Below, piece by piece: positions 35,281 through 47,500 of a stretch of DNA of 64,000 nucleotides (positions are counted from its first letter, which is position 1; each line of letters opens with the position of its first letter). The stretch spans positions 31,266,093-31,330,092 of the forward strand of contig CM070719.1 in NCBI GenBank assembly GCA_036346275.1, read 5' to 3'. The stretch comes from Otatea glauca (Eukaryota > Streptophyta > Magnoliopsida > Poales > Poaceae). The translations under genes and the position numbers were made by a program. The notes beneath the pieces are model-generated. The model saw nothing but the letters and a program-made list of their open reading frames with translations. It was not told where the DNA came from and ran no database searches.

Positions 35281-37055
35281 GTTAAAATTGATGAAAAATG
35301 TAAATGATGGTATTGTCCCGAGCAAATAAAGTGATGGAATGTCACAGAGAAGGTGCTGGAGGTGTTGAACGCTCTATATGTCGGCGTTGAGCGGATTAGA
35401 GCTCTAGCTCACCTCATTAGTGTTTCCCAAAACCAAAGATAACCACTATGTGCACTGTTGCGCAAAGCATCTGAGAAGAGCTGCTCTTGATTTTGGTGCA
35501 CGGGCAATCTTTCTTTCAATTCTTTATTTTCTTAATTGCAAGGTCAACAGATTTTGTCCTTTTGGTTCTTAGTTGTTTCCGGATGCACAGATGATGCAAT
35601 CCAATAGTAACACATTGAATAACTTGGTTTCTCTGGGCAAAACATGAAAATAAAATGAATCACCAAACATATATAGCCTCCAAGCTAAATGTCAATCCGC
35701 ATGGACATTCCATGCCATCTTTTATACTATTTCCAATGAACAAATAGCACAAAATCCATTTGGTTCATGCATTTTGAACATAGCTAGACAATTGATACTA
35801 GAGTTTTTATCATCCAATTTTAAGGCGGTCTCCACCACTACGGTGTACACAGCAGACAACATTTTATCCACTGATTCTAATTTTCGATCTAGAAAGTATA
35901 TATTCCTGGATTGTAATAGGCCGTCATGCATCCGAGATCTAGCCCAGATGCATTGAAACCATAGCAGCACACATCTGCTGGGATCACACTTCAGATAATT
36001 AATTATCGAGCAATGCTTCTATATTTTTTTCTCTCAATACAAGCTGCACAAATTCTGAAACAAGCGAATGAGTAAGTAATCACCATTTACCTTTTTCATG
36101 CTTTAATATTTGTACAACTTTAAAAAAAATATAGAAACACTTCTCTTAATATCTGTCTGCCCTGCAACTAAAGTTACACTTGATTGGCCCTGCTTATCTT
36201 CTCCTTTGGCCCTGGCCCCCAACAACGTTTCTTTCTTGGAACGAAATTTTGTGTTGTTACTCCCTTTGTCACCTCTAAAGCGAAAGCTACCGGGCGCAAA
36301 AGGACACGCGAAGTCGCGAACCATGTGATTGATTTGTTCAGTTCGTTTTCAGCCTTGTGGGTCGTATGAACAGGATTTGAGTGTGACAGGATTTCTATCT
36401 CTCTTCTTATTTTGTTCGTTTTCTCTGCATGTGTTAATTTTTAATTTTGAGCCGTCTACAGCATGTTCTAATTTTTTTTAAAAAAAATTGACCAGAGCAT
36501 TGGCATTCATTATAGAAAAAATAATAACAGACGAGCTACATACGCACACACGCACTCCACACACACGCACAAATGTGCAGCACTCGTCTCGTTGCGCGCG
36601 CCCGCGTCGAGCCGCGCTTGAACACGGGCGAGCGGAGCGAGCCTCGCTCACTTCCCGCCAATCGGTTCTAAAATTAAACCAGCGAAAAACGACCAAAAAT
36701 AAGAATTGGGTAGGTTTTGGTTTTGTGAGCGCCAATCCACCGCATCGCTGTCTGCACTCTTCTGCAAGGCCGAGCTCCCCGACCCCGCTAGGGTTGGGCA
36801 TCACGCCGGAAGCTCTCTTTTCCGATTTGAATGTTTTGAATGTCAGTCGAAAACTTTCCGGTTTAAAAGTTTTTTTGTGTGTCGATTGAAAATTCTCGAC
36901 TTGAAAGTTTTGTGTGTCGATTTAAAAGTTCCAGATTTGAAAATTTTGTACGTTGATTCGAATGTAATGTGTGCCAGTTAAAATTTTCAAATGTAGAAAT
37001 CGGGAGTGAGCCATATCACAAAAATTAGTATCGATCGAGAGGGCCGCAGTGCTTG
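35281..37055. other. Unassigned stretch between LTR remnant and CACTA-2
   Basis: No gene could be supported. ORFs at 35722-35970 (minus) and 36488-36889 (plus) lack family features. From 36530 to 36800 the DNA becomes CpG-rich, with CACACACGCAC and GCGCGCCCGCG runs. At 36830-36960 a GTCGATT..GAAAGTTTT unit repeats degenerately three or four times. Confidence 0.4.
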
Positions 37056-37082
37056 CGTCCCTACTACAGAACAGGCAATCCT

Positions 37083-37411
37083 TGCCGGCATATCACTGCC
37101 GGTTAGGACCGAGCCGGCAGTGATAACATATCTCTGCCGGTTCGAAACTTAAGTTGGAGGGAGACCTTATCACTGTCGGTTCAAGCAACCATCCGACAGT
37201 AAAAAGCAAGATATCACTGCCGGTTTGAGACAACAACCGACAGAGATATATCACTGTCGGGTCGTCCTTAAACCAGCAGTGGTACTTGACTTTTCACTGT
37301 CGATTTGAGACTAGAACTGGCAGTGATATTATTTTCCCACGTAATATGATTTTCCCGCGCAGTCCGAGCTTATCACTACCGGTTCTGCGCAGAATCGGCA
37401 GTGATAAGTCG
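37083..37411. repeat. CACTA-2 left palindromic subterminal array
   Basis: Roughly ten half-sites of TATCACTGCCGGTT or the complement, paired head to head. It ends within ten bases of a TATA-like box (TTATATAAC at 37413-37421) that precedes the gene 1 leader. Confidence 0.9.
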
Positions 37412-37443
37412 TTTATATAACTGAGACCCCTGCCTCCTGACCG

Positions 37444-37482
37444 ATCGAGCAAAGACAGAGAGGCGCTCTGTCTTTGCTCGAT
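37444..37482. other. Perfect 17-bp inverted repeat in gene 1 leader
   Basis: ATCGAGCAAAGACAGAG (37444-37460), a 5-base loop AGGCG, then the exact complement (37466-37482). It lies about 25 bases after the TATA-like box, so it would form a strong hairpin near the 5' end of the transposase transcript. Confidence 0.85.
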
Positions 37483-38013
37483 TTGTAGATTGCGACGATT
37501 TGCTGCTGAAAAATCTATTAAAATTCATATTGTACTTCTTTTCGAGGTTAGTAATCTGATCTCTATTTTTGTAAATAATAGAAATTTGCCACATGGATAT
37601 TTACATAATGAAAAAAGGTTCATGTATTTTCAAATTTTGAAATAATAAAAACTTGTTAGATGGATATTTACCTAATGAAAAAATGTTGATGTATTTTAAT
37701 GTACTCAAAGTATATCCTAAGTATTTACAATTTTTTCAAAATTTTAAATAATAAGAAATTGCAAGATGGATATTGACGCAATGAAAAAAGATTGATATAT
37801 TTTAATATAGTCCAAATATATCCTAACTATTTACAATTATTTTCATTTTTTACAATACTAAAAAATTGCTACATGGATATTTACATAACAGTAAAAGGTT
37901 GATGTATTTTAATATAGTCAAAATTGCTACATAGGTTTTTAAATCTAATCGTTTACAATTATTTGTTATTTGCAATTATATGCTTATGTAATGTTTGATT
38001 TAATTAATTGTAG

Positions 38014-41000
38014 ATGGACCGAAGGTGGATGTATGACACGGACCGTTATGGGCGAGTTTTTAATGGTGTGAGTTATTTTCTAAGCGTGGGCTGCGCGCAA
38101 GTCGAAGAATCTGGCGGACTACATGTGATGTCCATGCGTTGATTGCAAAAATCGGTGTTTTCTACCATAGAGTCGTCGTGCACACTTGCTTGAAGAGGTT
38201 TCAAGGTGGCTATACCTGTTGGACCAAGCACGGCGAAGATGAGATTGTACATGAAAGGCAACACAATACTAAAGATGACGGGGACAACGATATGACGGCA
38301 GTTGAAGATACGTTTGTCGATAGCCACGACGACGATCTGGATCAAATGTTGCGTGATGGGAGGAGACTTCACGAGTGAAAGAGAGTTTCAAAAGTTCCAA
38401 CATATGGTACAGGACTCCACAACACCATTGTACCTAGGCCGCAGGAGGAGCACAAAAATTGCGGACCGTGCTTACACTATGCAGCTTGAAGGCAAGCAAT
38501 GGTTGGTCCGATAAGAGTTTCACCGGCTGTTATGTCTCTTGGGGATTTGCTTTGGAGGGTAAGCGTGTTGCCTACAAGTGCGTACGGACCAAGCAAGTTA
38601 TGTCCGCCCGTGGGATTTGGAAGTACAAAGGATACACGCATGTCCAAACAATTGCATGTTGTATCGCAATGAGTTTGCAGACTTGGATGGCTGTGATGTT
38701 TGCAAAGCAAAGCGGTATAAGGGCAACGATGATAACATTGATAATGACGATGTCGGGGTGAAGCGTAAGAAGATGATATCCCCCCGTAAGGTGGTGTGGT
38801 ATTTTCCTATAATTCCCCGTCTGAATCGATTGTTTGCGAACAAAAGGTATGCCCAATTGCTATGATGGCACACCGAAGAGCGTAAGAAGGATGGAATGCT
38901 CAGACACCCTGCTGACTCTGTGCAATGGAGGAACATCGACAGAAAATATAAGAAGCACTTCGCATATAATGTGAGGAATATAAGGTTCGGGTTGAGTACG
39001 GATGGGATGAATCCTTTCGGCAACATGAGTAGCCGTCATAGCACTTGGCCAGTAACTCTATGTATCTACAACCTTCCTCCTTGGCTTTGTATGAAGCGGA
39101 AGTACATTATGATGCCACTACTGATCCAAGGGCCGAGCAACCGGCAGCGATATCGATGTGTACCTCAAACCATTGGTTGAGGATCTTCTAATCTTGTGGA
39201 ACGATGGAGTACGGGTATGGGATGAGTATAAAAGAGAGAACTTTATCCTACGCTCATTGTTGTTCGTAACCATCAATGATTACCCTGCCCTTGGTAACCT
39301 GTCGGGCCATATGACAAAAGGCTTCAATGGATGCGTCCAGTGCTTAGATGGTATAGCTAGTCGGTGGCTGAAGAACTGTCGAAAAATATCTTACATGCGG
39401 CATCGTAGGTTCCTCCGCAAGGATCACCCATACCGCAATAATAAGAGAGCTTTTGACGGGACAAAGGAGACTGCTTTAGCTCCGAAGAATAAACTGGGAG
39501 AGAGATATTTGAGGCTGTAAATGATCTTAAAATTATTCACGGAAAGGGAGCAGGCAGTACATCTATCCCGAGTTCCCGTGATAAGGCTCCTTTGTGGAAA
39601 AAGAGATCAGTATTTTGGGTCCTACCTTACTGGCAGCACTTGGAAGTTTGACACGCAATCGACGTCATGCACATAGAGAAGAACGTGTGTGACAGCTTGC
39701 TTGGTATCTTACGGGATATACCTGGCAAAACAAAAGATACTCTCCAAGCACGGATGGACCTTGAAGATATGAAACTCAGGAAGGAGCTACATCACAAAGA
39801 CATGGATACAGGGAAAAAGTACCTTCCATGACCGCTACACTCGAGCAAAAAGAAAAAAATTAGCTTGTGCGAATGCTTGCACGGAGTGAAAGTTCCGTCC
39901 GGATATTCTGCCAACATAAAGAGACTAGTCTCAATGAAAGACTTAAAATTAATTGGCATGAAGTCTCACGATTGCCACGTGATGATGACGCAGATGCTTC
40001 CAATTGCAATTAGGGGTGTTCTGCCAGAGAAAGTCTGAGACTCAATTATAAAGTTGTGTTCATTCTTCAACGCAATTTCACAGAAGACCATCGATCCATT
40101 GAAACTAGATAAGCTACAGGAAGACGTGGTCCACACTCTCTACAGGCTCAAGATGTGTTTCCCTACATCTTTTTTTGATATTATGTTCCATCTCATTGTT
40201 CACATTGTGAAAGAGATACAGATTCTCGGTCCCGTGTTTCTACATCAGATGTATCCTTTTGATAGGTTTATGGGGGTTATAAAGAAATATGTTCGTAACC
40301 GACATCGGCCGGAAGGTTGCATTGCAGATGGTTGGGGAACCGAGGAGGTCATTGAGTTATGCGTCGATTACATGGATCTCAAACCGATTGGTGTGCCTAC
40401 ATCACGGCATGAGGCGCAAAGCTACGAGGAAAAGGGACACTGGCGAAATCACTCCGTACAAACAATCTAGCTTCATTCACACAAGCACATTTCGCAGTTT
40501 TGGGACAATCAGTTGTGGTGGCCCCGTATGTCAACATGCACAAGAGCATGCTATCCAGAACAAACCCAGCGAAGTAAGAGGGTTGGATCGCGAGAGAGCA
40601 TAGACATAACTTCGGCGATTGGTTGCGTAGGCACATGATGCATACGGAGACAGAGTGCGCTCAGTTGAAAGTGTTGGCTCAGGGACCGTCAACAACAATT
40701 CGGACATTCCAAGGATACGATATAAATTGTTTTACATTTTATACAAGAGCACAAGATAAAAAGAGCACCAACCAAAACAGCGGTATCCGTATAGATGCCT
40801 ACGACAACAACGGAAATAGGAAAACCTACTACGGATTCATAGAAGAGAGTTGGGAGCTTGATTACGGACCTTTGAAGGTCCCTCTCTTTCGGTGCCAATG
40901 GGTAAGACTTCCAAGGGGCATGAACATCGACAAGTACGGTATCACTACCGTGGACCTCAAACTGGTCGGATATAGAGAAGAACCATTCGTACTTGCTAAT

Positions 41001-41234
41001 TCTGTTACACAAATCTTTTTTGTAACCAATCCAGCTAACAAGGAGCGCCACGTGGTTATTCAAGTAAAAAGAAGGATTGTCGGAGTTGAGAATGTTGTCG
41101 ACGAGGAAGAGTACAACCAATTCGATAAGCTTCCTCCTTTCGGAGAAGACGTTGACCTAGGTCTCATGGAAGAGAGTGAGGACGAAGCTACATATATACA
41201 CCACAATCATAACGAAGGTCGAATCGTAGCTTAG
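38014..41234 (+). pseudogene. CACTA-2 gene 1: TNP2/DUF4218/DUF4216 transposase
   Basis: It starts MDRRWMYDTDRYG at 38014 and is frameshifted several times in its first 500 bases. The TNP2 core is readable at 38578-39180 (HACPNNCMLYRNEFADLDGC, IIPRLNRLF, FGLSTDGMNPFGNMSSRHST) with a TGA near 38863. A frameshift near 39150 leads into 39158-39520 (VTINDYPALGNLSG, MRHRRFLRKDHPYR). Another leads to MHIEKNVCDSLLG, and the LPEKV stop near 40036 precedes DUF4218 at 40054-40470. DUF4216 is intact at 40623-41234 (KTYYGFIEESWELDYGPLKV, REEPFVLAN, VGVENVVDEEEY). About 310 bases separate its stop from the internal array. The fold is that of the CACTA catalytic transposase, but the gene is dead. Confidence 0.9.
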
Positions 41235-41559
41235 TTGTCCTAATTAAATACATGTTTATTTTCTCATATGTAATAATTAATGTATTCTTTTCTCATATGT
41301 AACAATTTGTGTGAATTAAACTTCATCTGTGTGAATTTTTGTATTTGTGTGAATTTTTGAAGTAATGGTTGGTCTACTGCATTTATGCGAATTTTGTAAG
41401 CATTATTTGATATTGAAAATATTAAAACTTTTAAAACAGTGAGCAATCTGTATTTTTAGAATTTTAGACAAAGGTAAAAATCAAGGGGAAATATTTATAA
41501 GAAATATTACATGTCCCGAAAGTTTGAGTTCATTGACCTGAACTTACATATCACTTTAG

Positions 41560-41836
41560 GTTATATCATTAACCAAGCGGTGATAATGGTTTTATCACCG
41601 CCGATTAATAAAATAACCGCGGTGACATTTAAATATCCTTCTTTGGTTCTATATATTACCCAGCAATGATACTTATTATTCTTACGGTTAATTATATAAC
41701 CGGCGGTGATATATAATATCCTTGCGGTTCTACATATTACCCGGCAGTGATAAGTCAACTTCACTACCGGTTATAAATGTGACCTGGCAGTGATATTTAG
41801 TCACTGCCGGTTTTTGTGGAGACCCGGCAGTGATAG
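41560..41836. promoter_or_regulatory. CACTA-2 internal array: presumed gene 2 promoter
   Basis: Degenerate copies of the terminal repeat (ATCACCGCCGATT, CCGGCGGTGATA, CACTGCCGGTTTTTG, CCCGGCAGTGATA) stand between the genes. A TATA-like box (TATATATATT, 41845-41854) follows within about ten bases, then a GC-rich leader. The arrangement copies that of CACTA-3 although the repeat sequence differs. Confidence 0.75.
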
Positions 41837-41879
41837 TCCAGTCCTATATATATTGAAACGCCGCGCACCCTCCACTCAG

Positions 41880-42145
41880 TTCCACTTCGACCTAACGCCG
41901 CCACCTCCTCGTAGCTCCCCGCCATCTCCCCGCCGTCGCCTCGGAGTGCGCCGCCATCGCCTCGGAGTGCGCCGCCGTCACCTCGACCTCCCCGCCCAGG
42001 CCGTCGCCTCGCACTACGCTGCATCCCCGCCATCTCTCCGTCGTCGCCTCGGAGTGCGCTGTCGTCGCCTCGCCGTCGCATCAGAGTGCGCTGCCGTCGC
42101 CTCGACCTCCCCACGCCGCATCGCCTCGGAGTGCGCCACCATTGT
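41880..42145 (+). repeat. GC-rich tandem leader of CACTA-2 gene 2
   Basis: About six degenerate copies of a 21-24 bp unit, CGTCGCCTCGGAGTGCGCCG, start some 30 bases after the TATA box. Arg- and Pro-rich ORFs on both strands are by-products of the repeat. I read it as an untranslated first exon of gene 2, followed by a roughly 2.4-kb intron. Confidence 0.6.
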
Positions 42146-42179
42146 TTGCTTCGGTACTAATTCACCACTAACTTTGTGA

Positions 42180-44595
42180 GTGTTAACCAAATACAAATAT
42201 ACAGATGCATGTGTGTGTGTGGTGTGAGTGCATGTGTGTGTGGTGTGCGTCTGCCCTTGTCTCTAAAAAACTGAAAATACGAAATGGAAACGCTGCTTTG
42301 AAGTTTTGTAATGCTGTCTTTAATGTGCGAGATTGGACAATGTGAAATAGCAACATGTTCTGATAATAGTGGAACAGTAGGATTATCCTTGGTAGTGTGG
42401 AAATATGTGACATTGCATGGTTTGTCCACTGTTTTCTTGGATGCAATTGATCGAATTAGGTGGAATTGCAACATTTTTCATGTTAGTGGATATCAAACCA
42501 TGCATTGTTAGTGCATTTTGCTATGAAATATGGATTCTGCTCATATGTAAGAATTACAAATAAAATTCGTAGAAAGGGGAGTTCATAACTTCATATTGAG
42601 CATCGCTTTTTACAAATTTGTATGGGAGTTTGAATTGAGCATCGTTTTTTACAAATTTGTATGTCCTAGCTGATCTTGATCATAGTGGTATTAATAGGTT
42701 TGGATGATTCGGTGATTATTAGAATTTAGCATATAGGTTGGATGGAACTTGGGTTATGTTGTATGATTTTGCTTAGCTTATAGTGCGCTTAGCAAAGTTC
42801 AAATATTGATGATTAGTTATCCGCTCTACCTTCTTGAAAGTTTTAGTTTTTAAGGCTTTTGACCTTGCGACTTTACGAAACTTTAAACAATGAATACAAA
42901 TTTCTATGATATTTGTGTGCTAATGCCGAAATTGTGTGAATTTAGAATTGAATGTAGTGATGTTCAAATGACAAATTCGATGTAATGTAAGTAACCCTTG
43001 GATCATGTCCATTCCATTCGAGATTCGAATTATGTCTCATTTTCCTTAATCTTGATTGATAAGGTGTTATTTCGTTGCTACCCATGTAGGTTAAATGTGA
43101 ACAGCTCATTTATAGATAACTAAAGCAAGGGGTAGGATTGTACGTTGTGAGTGTTAACCAAATACAAATATCTGATGTAAATAGGAAATGAAATCGCTAA
43201 TGTAGCTTTCAAACTTTTGTTTTTCTTTTTCTTCAAGGTGATATTAAAGATGAATCATGGACAAACTGATAGTTTTTCTATTCTTTTACAACTGATTGAG
43301 TTTGTGTATAGCATATGAAAGAGAAATCACTCATGGAGATACACCAAAAAATACTTTTTGTTAGTTGTATGCAAACTCAAATCGCATTTTATATTTGTAA
43401 GGAAATTTAAGCTCAATGGTTTCATATGTGGCGGTTGTTTAAGAAATAGATGATCTCATATCATTGATACAAAAGTCATGAGCTCCTGATAAGAAGTCTT
43501 TATTCTCTTACAAGTAGTACTCAATAATTAACTTGCCATTCCTGCTATGAATTTGTAGTCTTTTGTGGCTAGACTGATACTAAAATGCAAAATGAGTTAG
43601 CAAAATTATGTGACATTAAATCATTAGCTAAATTATGTGACTTTAAATCATTAACACTTGTATAATTCTTCTCTCTTGTACAGATAGCAAAGTTGTGCAT
43701 GATACCTGCATCATGTCTTCTGGAGGTTGTCTTTGATCATGTACATTATTCAAGGGTCACAAAGCTGAGCAAAGCTCTGTACTGAAATGTTTCTAGAAAA
43801 TGATAAAAAAAGTTTAAGGACATTAATTGATTTAAACATTCTCGGCCTCCAAAAGTTAGATATCTGAAAAAATCTAGAATCCTTTATACTCTTTGCACGT
43901 TATATTTTGGTGTCATGGAAAAATAATTGCTTGAATAGAAGCCCTTCTATCCATTCTAGAAAATTATGTATGTGCGGATTGAAATCTTCTGTGTATTTCC
44001 AACATTGCTGATATGTGGTTTGTAAGGTGCTTAAGTATCATTTATTGCCTCTTCGATGTTTTAATTAGTTCTTCATGAACCATTATCGTAATTGGTGGAT
44101 TAGATGTTAGCAACTTAGAACTGTTGTAAAGATGTGTATGTGTATGTATCCTCGAAAGATGTATATGTGTATATATCCTCGAAAGATGTATATGTGTATG
44201 TATTCTTCAAAGATGTATATGTGTATGTATCCTGGAAAGATGTATGTGGTGTAAGTATTTGAAGTTCTGTACATTCATGTTTAAGGCATACAAAATGTGT
44301 TAAGATGATTTGGATATATGACTATTCAGTCCACATGTTGACGTTTAGGTTGCCTTTTTTATACTTGCCACTTCTTCATGATTTGCCTTTGTCCATCCTG
44401 TTGCACTTGCTGTCATACTTGTCACACAGTCGTAGTTGTGCACCTGCCTTTTGGGAAAAAACTTAGTAAACAAGCATGTTACAGTGTCGAATATGTAAAC
44501 ATCTTATCACGGGATTAACTTTAATGTCAATCTTCATTTGTATGTGTCTTTAAAAAATGACCTTGTTAATTTGAAATTTTTCTGGTAAACTTGCT
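42180..44595 (+). other. Long intron-like AT-rich stretch of CACTA-2 gene 2
   Basis: No coding signal was seen. It includes a TGTGTG-rich patch near 42205-42250 and the 27-bp minisatellite at 44128-44249. It ends with CTTGCTAG just before the ATG at 44600, consistent with a splice acceptor. Confidence 0.5.
44128..44249. repeat. 27-bp minisatellite, about 4.5 copies
   Basis: The unit AAAGATGTATATGTGTATGT plus ATCCTCG recurs with starts at 44128, 44155, 44182, 44209 and 44236, a constant 27-base period. Confidence 0.92.
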
Positions 44596-44599
44596 AGGA

Positions 44600-47500
44600 A
44601 TGACCTCCGATGAAGGACAAGTGCCAGAGGGAGTTGGGCCCTCAAATATGGACGAAGGAGGAAGGGGTAGCCTGAACCATAGCCCAACGCCCTATCTGAA
44701 CTTGCAGGATCCTGCCATGGACCAGCCTGACGTTACTAACGTAGGCGAGGTAAAGTTTTAGTACACTGTGGTTCCCAAAACATTGTAAGCCCAGACGACT
44801 AATAATTAAGAAGATCAAATTGCAGGCTCAGACGTCTGATCAACGAAGGCAGCACGCAAGTCGTGGTCCGAACAAGATGCCTAAGGGAATTTTTAACATA
44901 ATGGAGCTCTCGGCGGTCGGGAACTGCTACACGAGTCATCATTGGGGCGACTGCAGGACAGCTGCGGGGTTCTTGCTAGGGATGATGTGCCCATCAGCTA
45001 TAGATCATGGATTGGCCGCCGAGGTGACCCATGGGTGGTACCCAATGACCTGAAGAGCTCGTTATGGGACAAGCTGAAACAAGTTTTCCAGTTCCCCCAA
45101 GGGACCGAGCTGGTTGCAAAGAAACGAGCACTCTGCATCATGTGCACAGCGTGGAAGAATTGGAAGACAGCACTAAACAAGAATTATGTGAAGAAGAATG
45201 AAACGCCGAATTTTGACACGTACCCAAAGTTAAGGGCGTTTTGGGATGAATTTGTGGCGTACAAGAGGTCTGAAGAAGCTCACATAGTAAGTCAAAGGAA
45301 CAAAGCAAACGCAGATAAGAATATTCACCTCACAGACTAGGAACAAGAGGGTACGTGAAGAAAATACCAGCATGGGATCGGTCCGAAGAAGAACTAACCC
45401 GCAAGAGTATAATTCCTGCGACGGCCGCCTTAAGCGAACGATCGAAGCATTGGTTGCTTGGGAGGGGTGCTACTATCTCGGATGATGGCAGCTTAAGTTT
45501 TAGAAGCGATAGAGAGCAGGAAGTGCTGAGCGGAATCACAGATGCTCACATGCAGTCTTCCCAAGGATATTTCGCGCCACGAAGGGAGAATGACGAGCTA
45601 ACCGTAGCCCTGGGTAACAAGGAGCATCCAGGTCGCACCAGAGGAGTTGGTTTGGTCACGTGGAAACACGGCCTTCCCCGCAGACGCATGGCTGTACAAG
45701 CGTTCAAAGAGATTAAGAGAAGATCAACTGGAACGCGTCAGATAAAAGATGCTGTGGCGAGAGCGTTAGAGGAACAGAGAGCGGAACTAGATAAGGCTGT
45801 GGAGCAAGCCGTACAGAAAGCTCTCAACTCACGACCGCCACCAAGTGAAAGCCCAGAGCTCATCAGTCCCGGTGCTCGTAAGAGCAGCTGCACGTCCACA
45901 GGGATTCCCGAAGAGCATGGACTGCATTTTCCTGTGGATGACATCAAAGAACCGACACCGTGCAAGCTATATTTGGCCGCACATGTGTAACATCCCAAAA
46001 TTTGAGTTTTGGAATGTTTGAATTCAAAAATAAACCATTTGCATTTTCTTGAATTAATTCCAACTTAATTTGAATTTTCTATAAATAAAAGGATTTAATT
46101 TGACTAAACTATTCATCAAACTCAAAAATTTCAGTTTTAGTTGGGTTCATTGTGCTCCAAGGAATTTTTCTGTATTTTTGGAGATTTTTCTGAATTTATT
46201 TGCTATTTATTTGAATTTATTTGCATTTATTTGAAATTCTGGATTTATCTTAAATCAGAAAATGATTTTAATTTCCAAAAGCCTCTCGGGTCGAATCTCC
46301 GTGCCCGTTCTCTCCCGCCTCACTAACCCCAGCGCAAGAACCGACCAACCACCACGCGCCGCCACCCGTCGGATGGACGACACATGGACGGTTGAGATAC
46401 GGCCACGTCGCCGCCGCTAGCCAAAACCCTAACCGCCGCTGGAGTCCTCGCTCCGCACGTCGCCGCTCTCGGTTTTCGGGTAGGGCACGCCTCTCGAGGG
46501 CTATAAATGCAGCACTGCGCCCCGCCCGAGGTCCGCCGTCTCGCGCCGCACCCATCGCCCCCTTCGCCATCGCTCGGAAGCCCGTCGTCTTCGCGTGAGA
46601 CCTCACCGTAGCTCCGCCGCCAAAAACCGAAGCTTTTCCCCGTCGCCTCGCCGCTCCGGTGCCTCTCCGCCGCAGCCGCGAGTCTCGTTGAGTTCGTCGC
46701 GACGTCCTCTTCTGGATCCGCACCCGCGCGCGTCCGATCCATCGCGTCTTCGCCGTGCGCCGCGTCTTCTTCCCTGAGTCTGGTAAGCCTCGCGCCGCCG
46801 CCTCGCCGTCGTCCTCCGTCGAGGGATCGTGGCCGTCCGATCGCCAACCGACGCGCCAGATAGCGCCACGTCCCTCACCGTCCGCGCCATATTTCACAAC
46901 CGTCCGATCTGGCCAGGTCGCCGATGCGCGACACGCGGTAATCCCTGTCAGCGCCACCTCAGCCGCCACCGTCAGCCCTGATGCTTGCGTAAGCCGCCGA
47001 GTCATCGCTTGCGTCAGCCGTGCACCGGGTGCACGGTGAACCGAGCCCGCGCTGTGGACCGAGTCCACCGAGAGCCGGCTGACGTCAGCGATTGCGCAAT
47101 AAATCCTTTTTCCGTATAAAAATAAATCCAGAAATTCTGATTTTCTGATTTTCTGTATTTTCTCTTAATTTAATCTTTCGGAGGCCCGTTCTCGCTCATA
47201 TGAACTCCAATTGAGGCGATTCAAGTTTCTAAATTTTTCTAAAATCAAGATCTACCTTCCAGATCCATTTATTTTCAGTTTTGAGCTTGTTTGAGTCTCT
47301 GTTTTGTATTTATTTGGTTTCGTTGCTTCTTTTCCGGTAGACACTAATTCCGAGGGAGCGAACGAAGACGTCGAAGACCAAGATTCAGCACTAGATCAGC
47401 AAGGCAAGTCGTAATCCTTTGATCATATTGATCCTATGTTTGCAAAAGTAATTTACTTTATTACAATTGCATGCTATTTGGTGTATCAATGCTTATTTAA

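Noticed and set aside
35722..35970. 82-residue minus-strand ORF in unassigned DNA
   Set aside because: Both strands are open over much of it and no family, splice context or promoter could be seen, so it is not called as a gene.
41790..42196. Arg/Pro-rich ORFs on both strands as possible basic proteins
   Set aside because: They are translations of a GC-rich tandem repeat in a leader; open frames follow from the repeat period.
46268..47068. 266-residue minus-strand ORF rich in Arg, Gly and Ala
   Set aside because: It is antisense to the GC-rich leader of a solo LTR with defined ends and TSD. Long ORFs in several frames overlap there, as expected from base composition alone.
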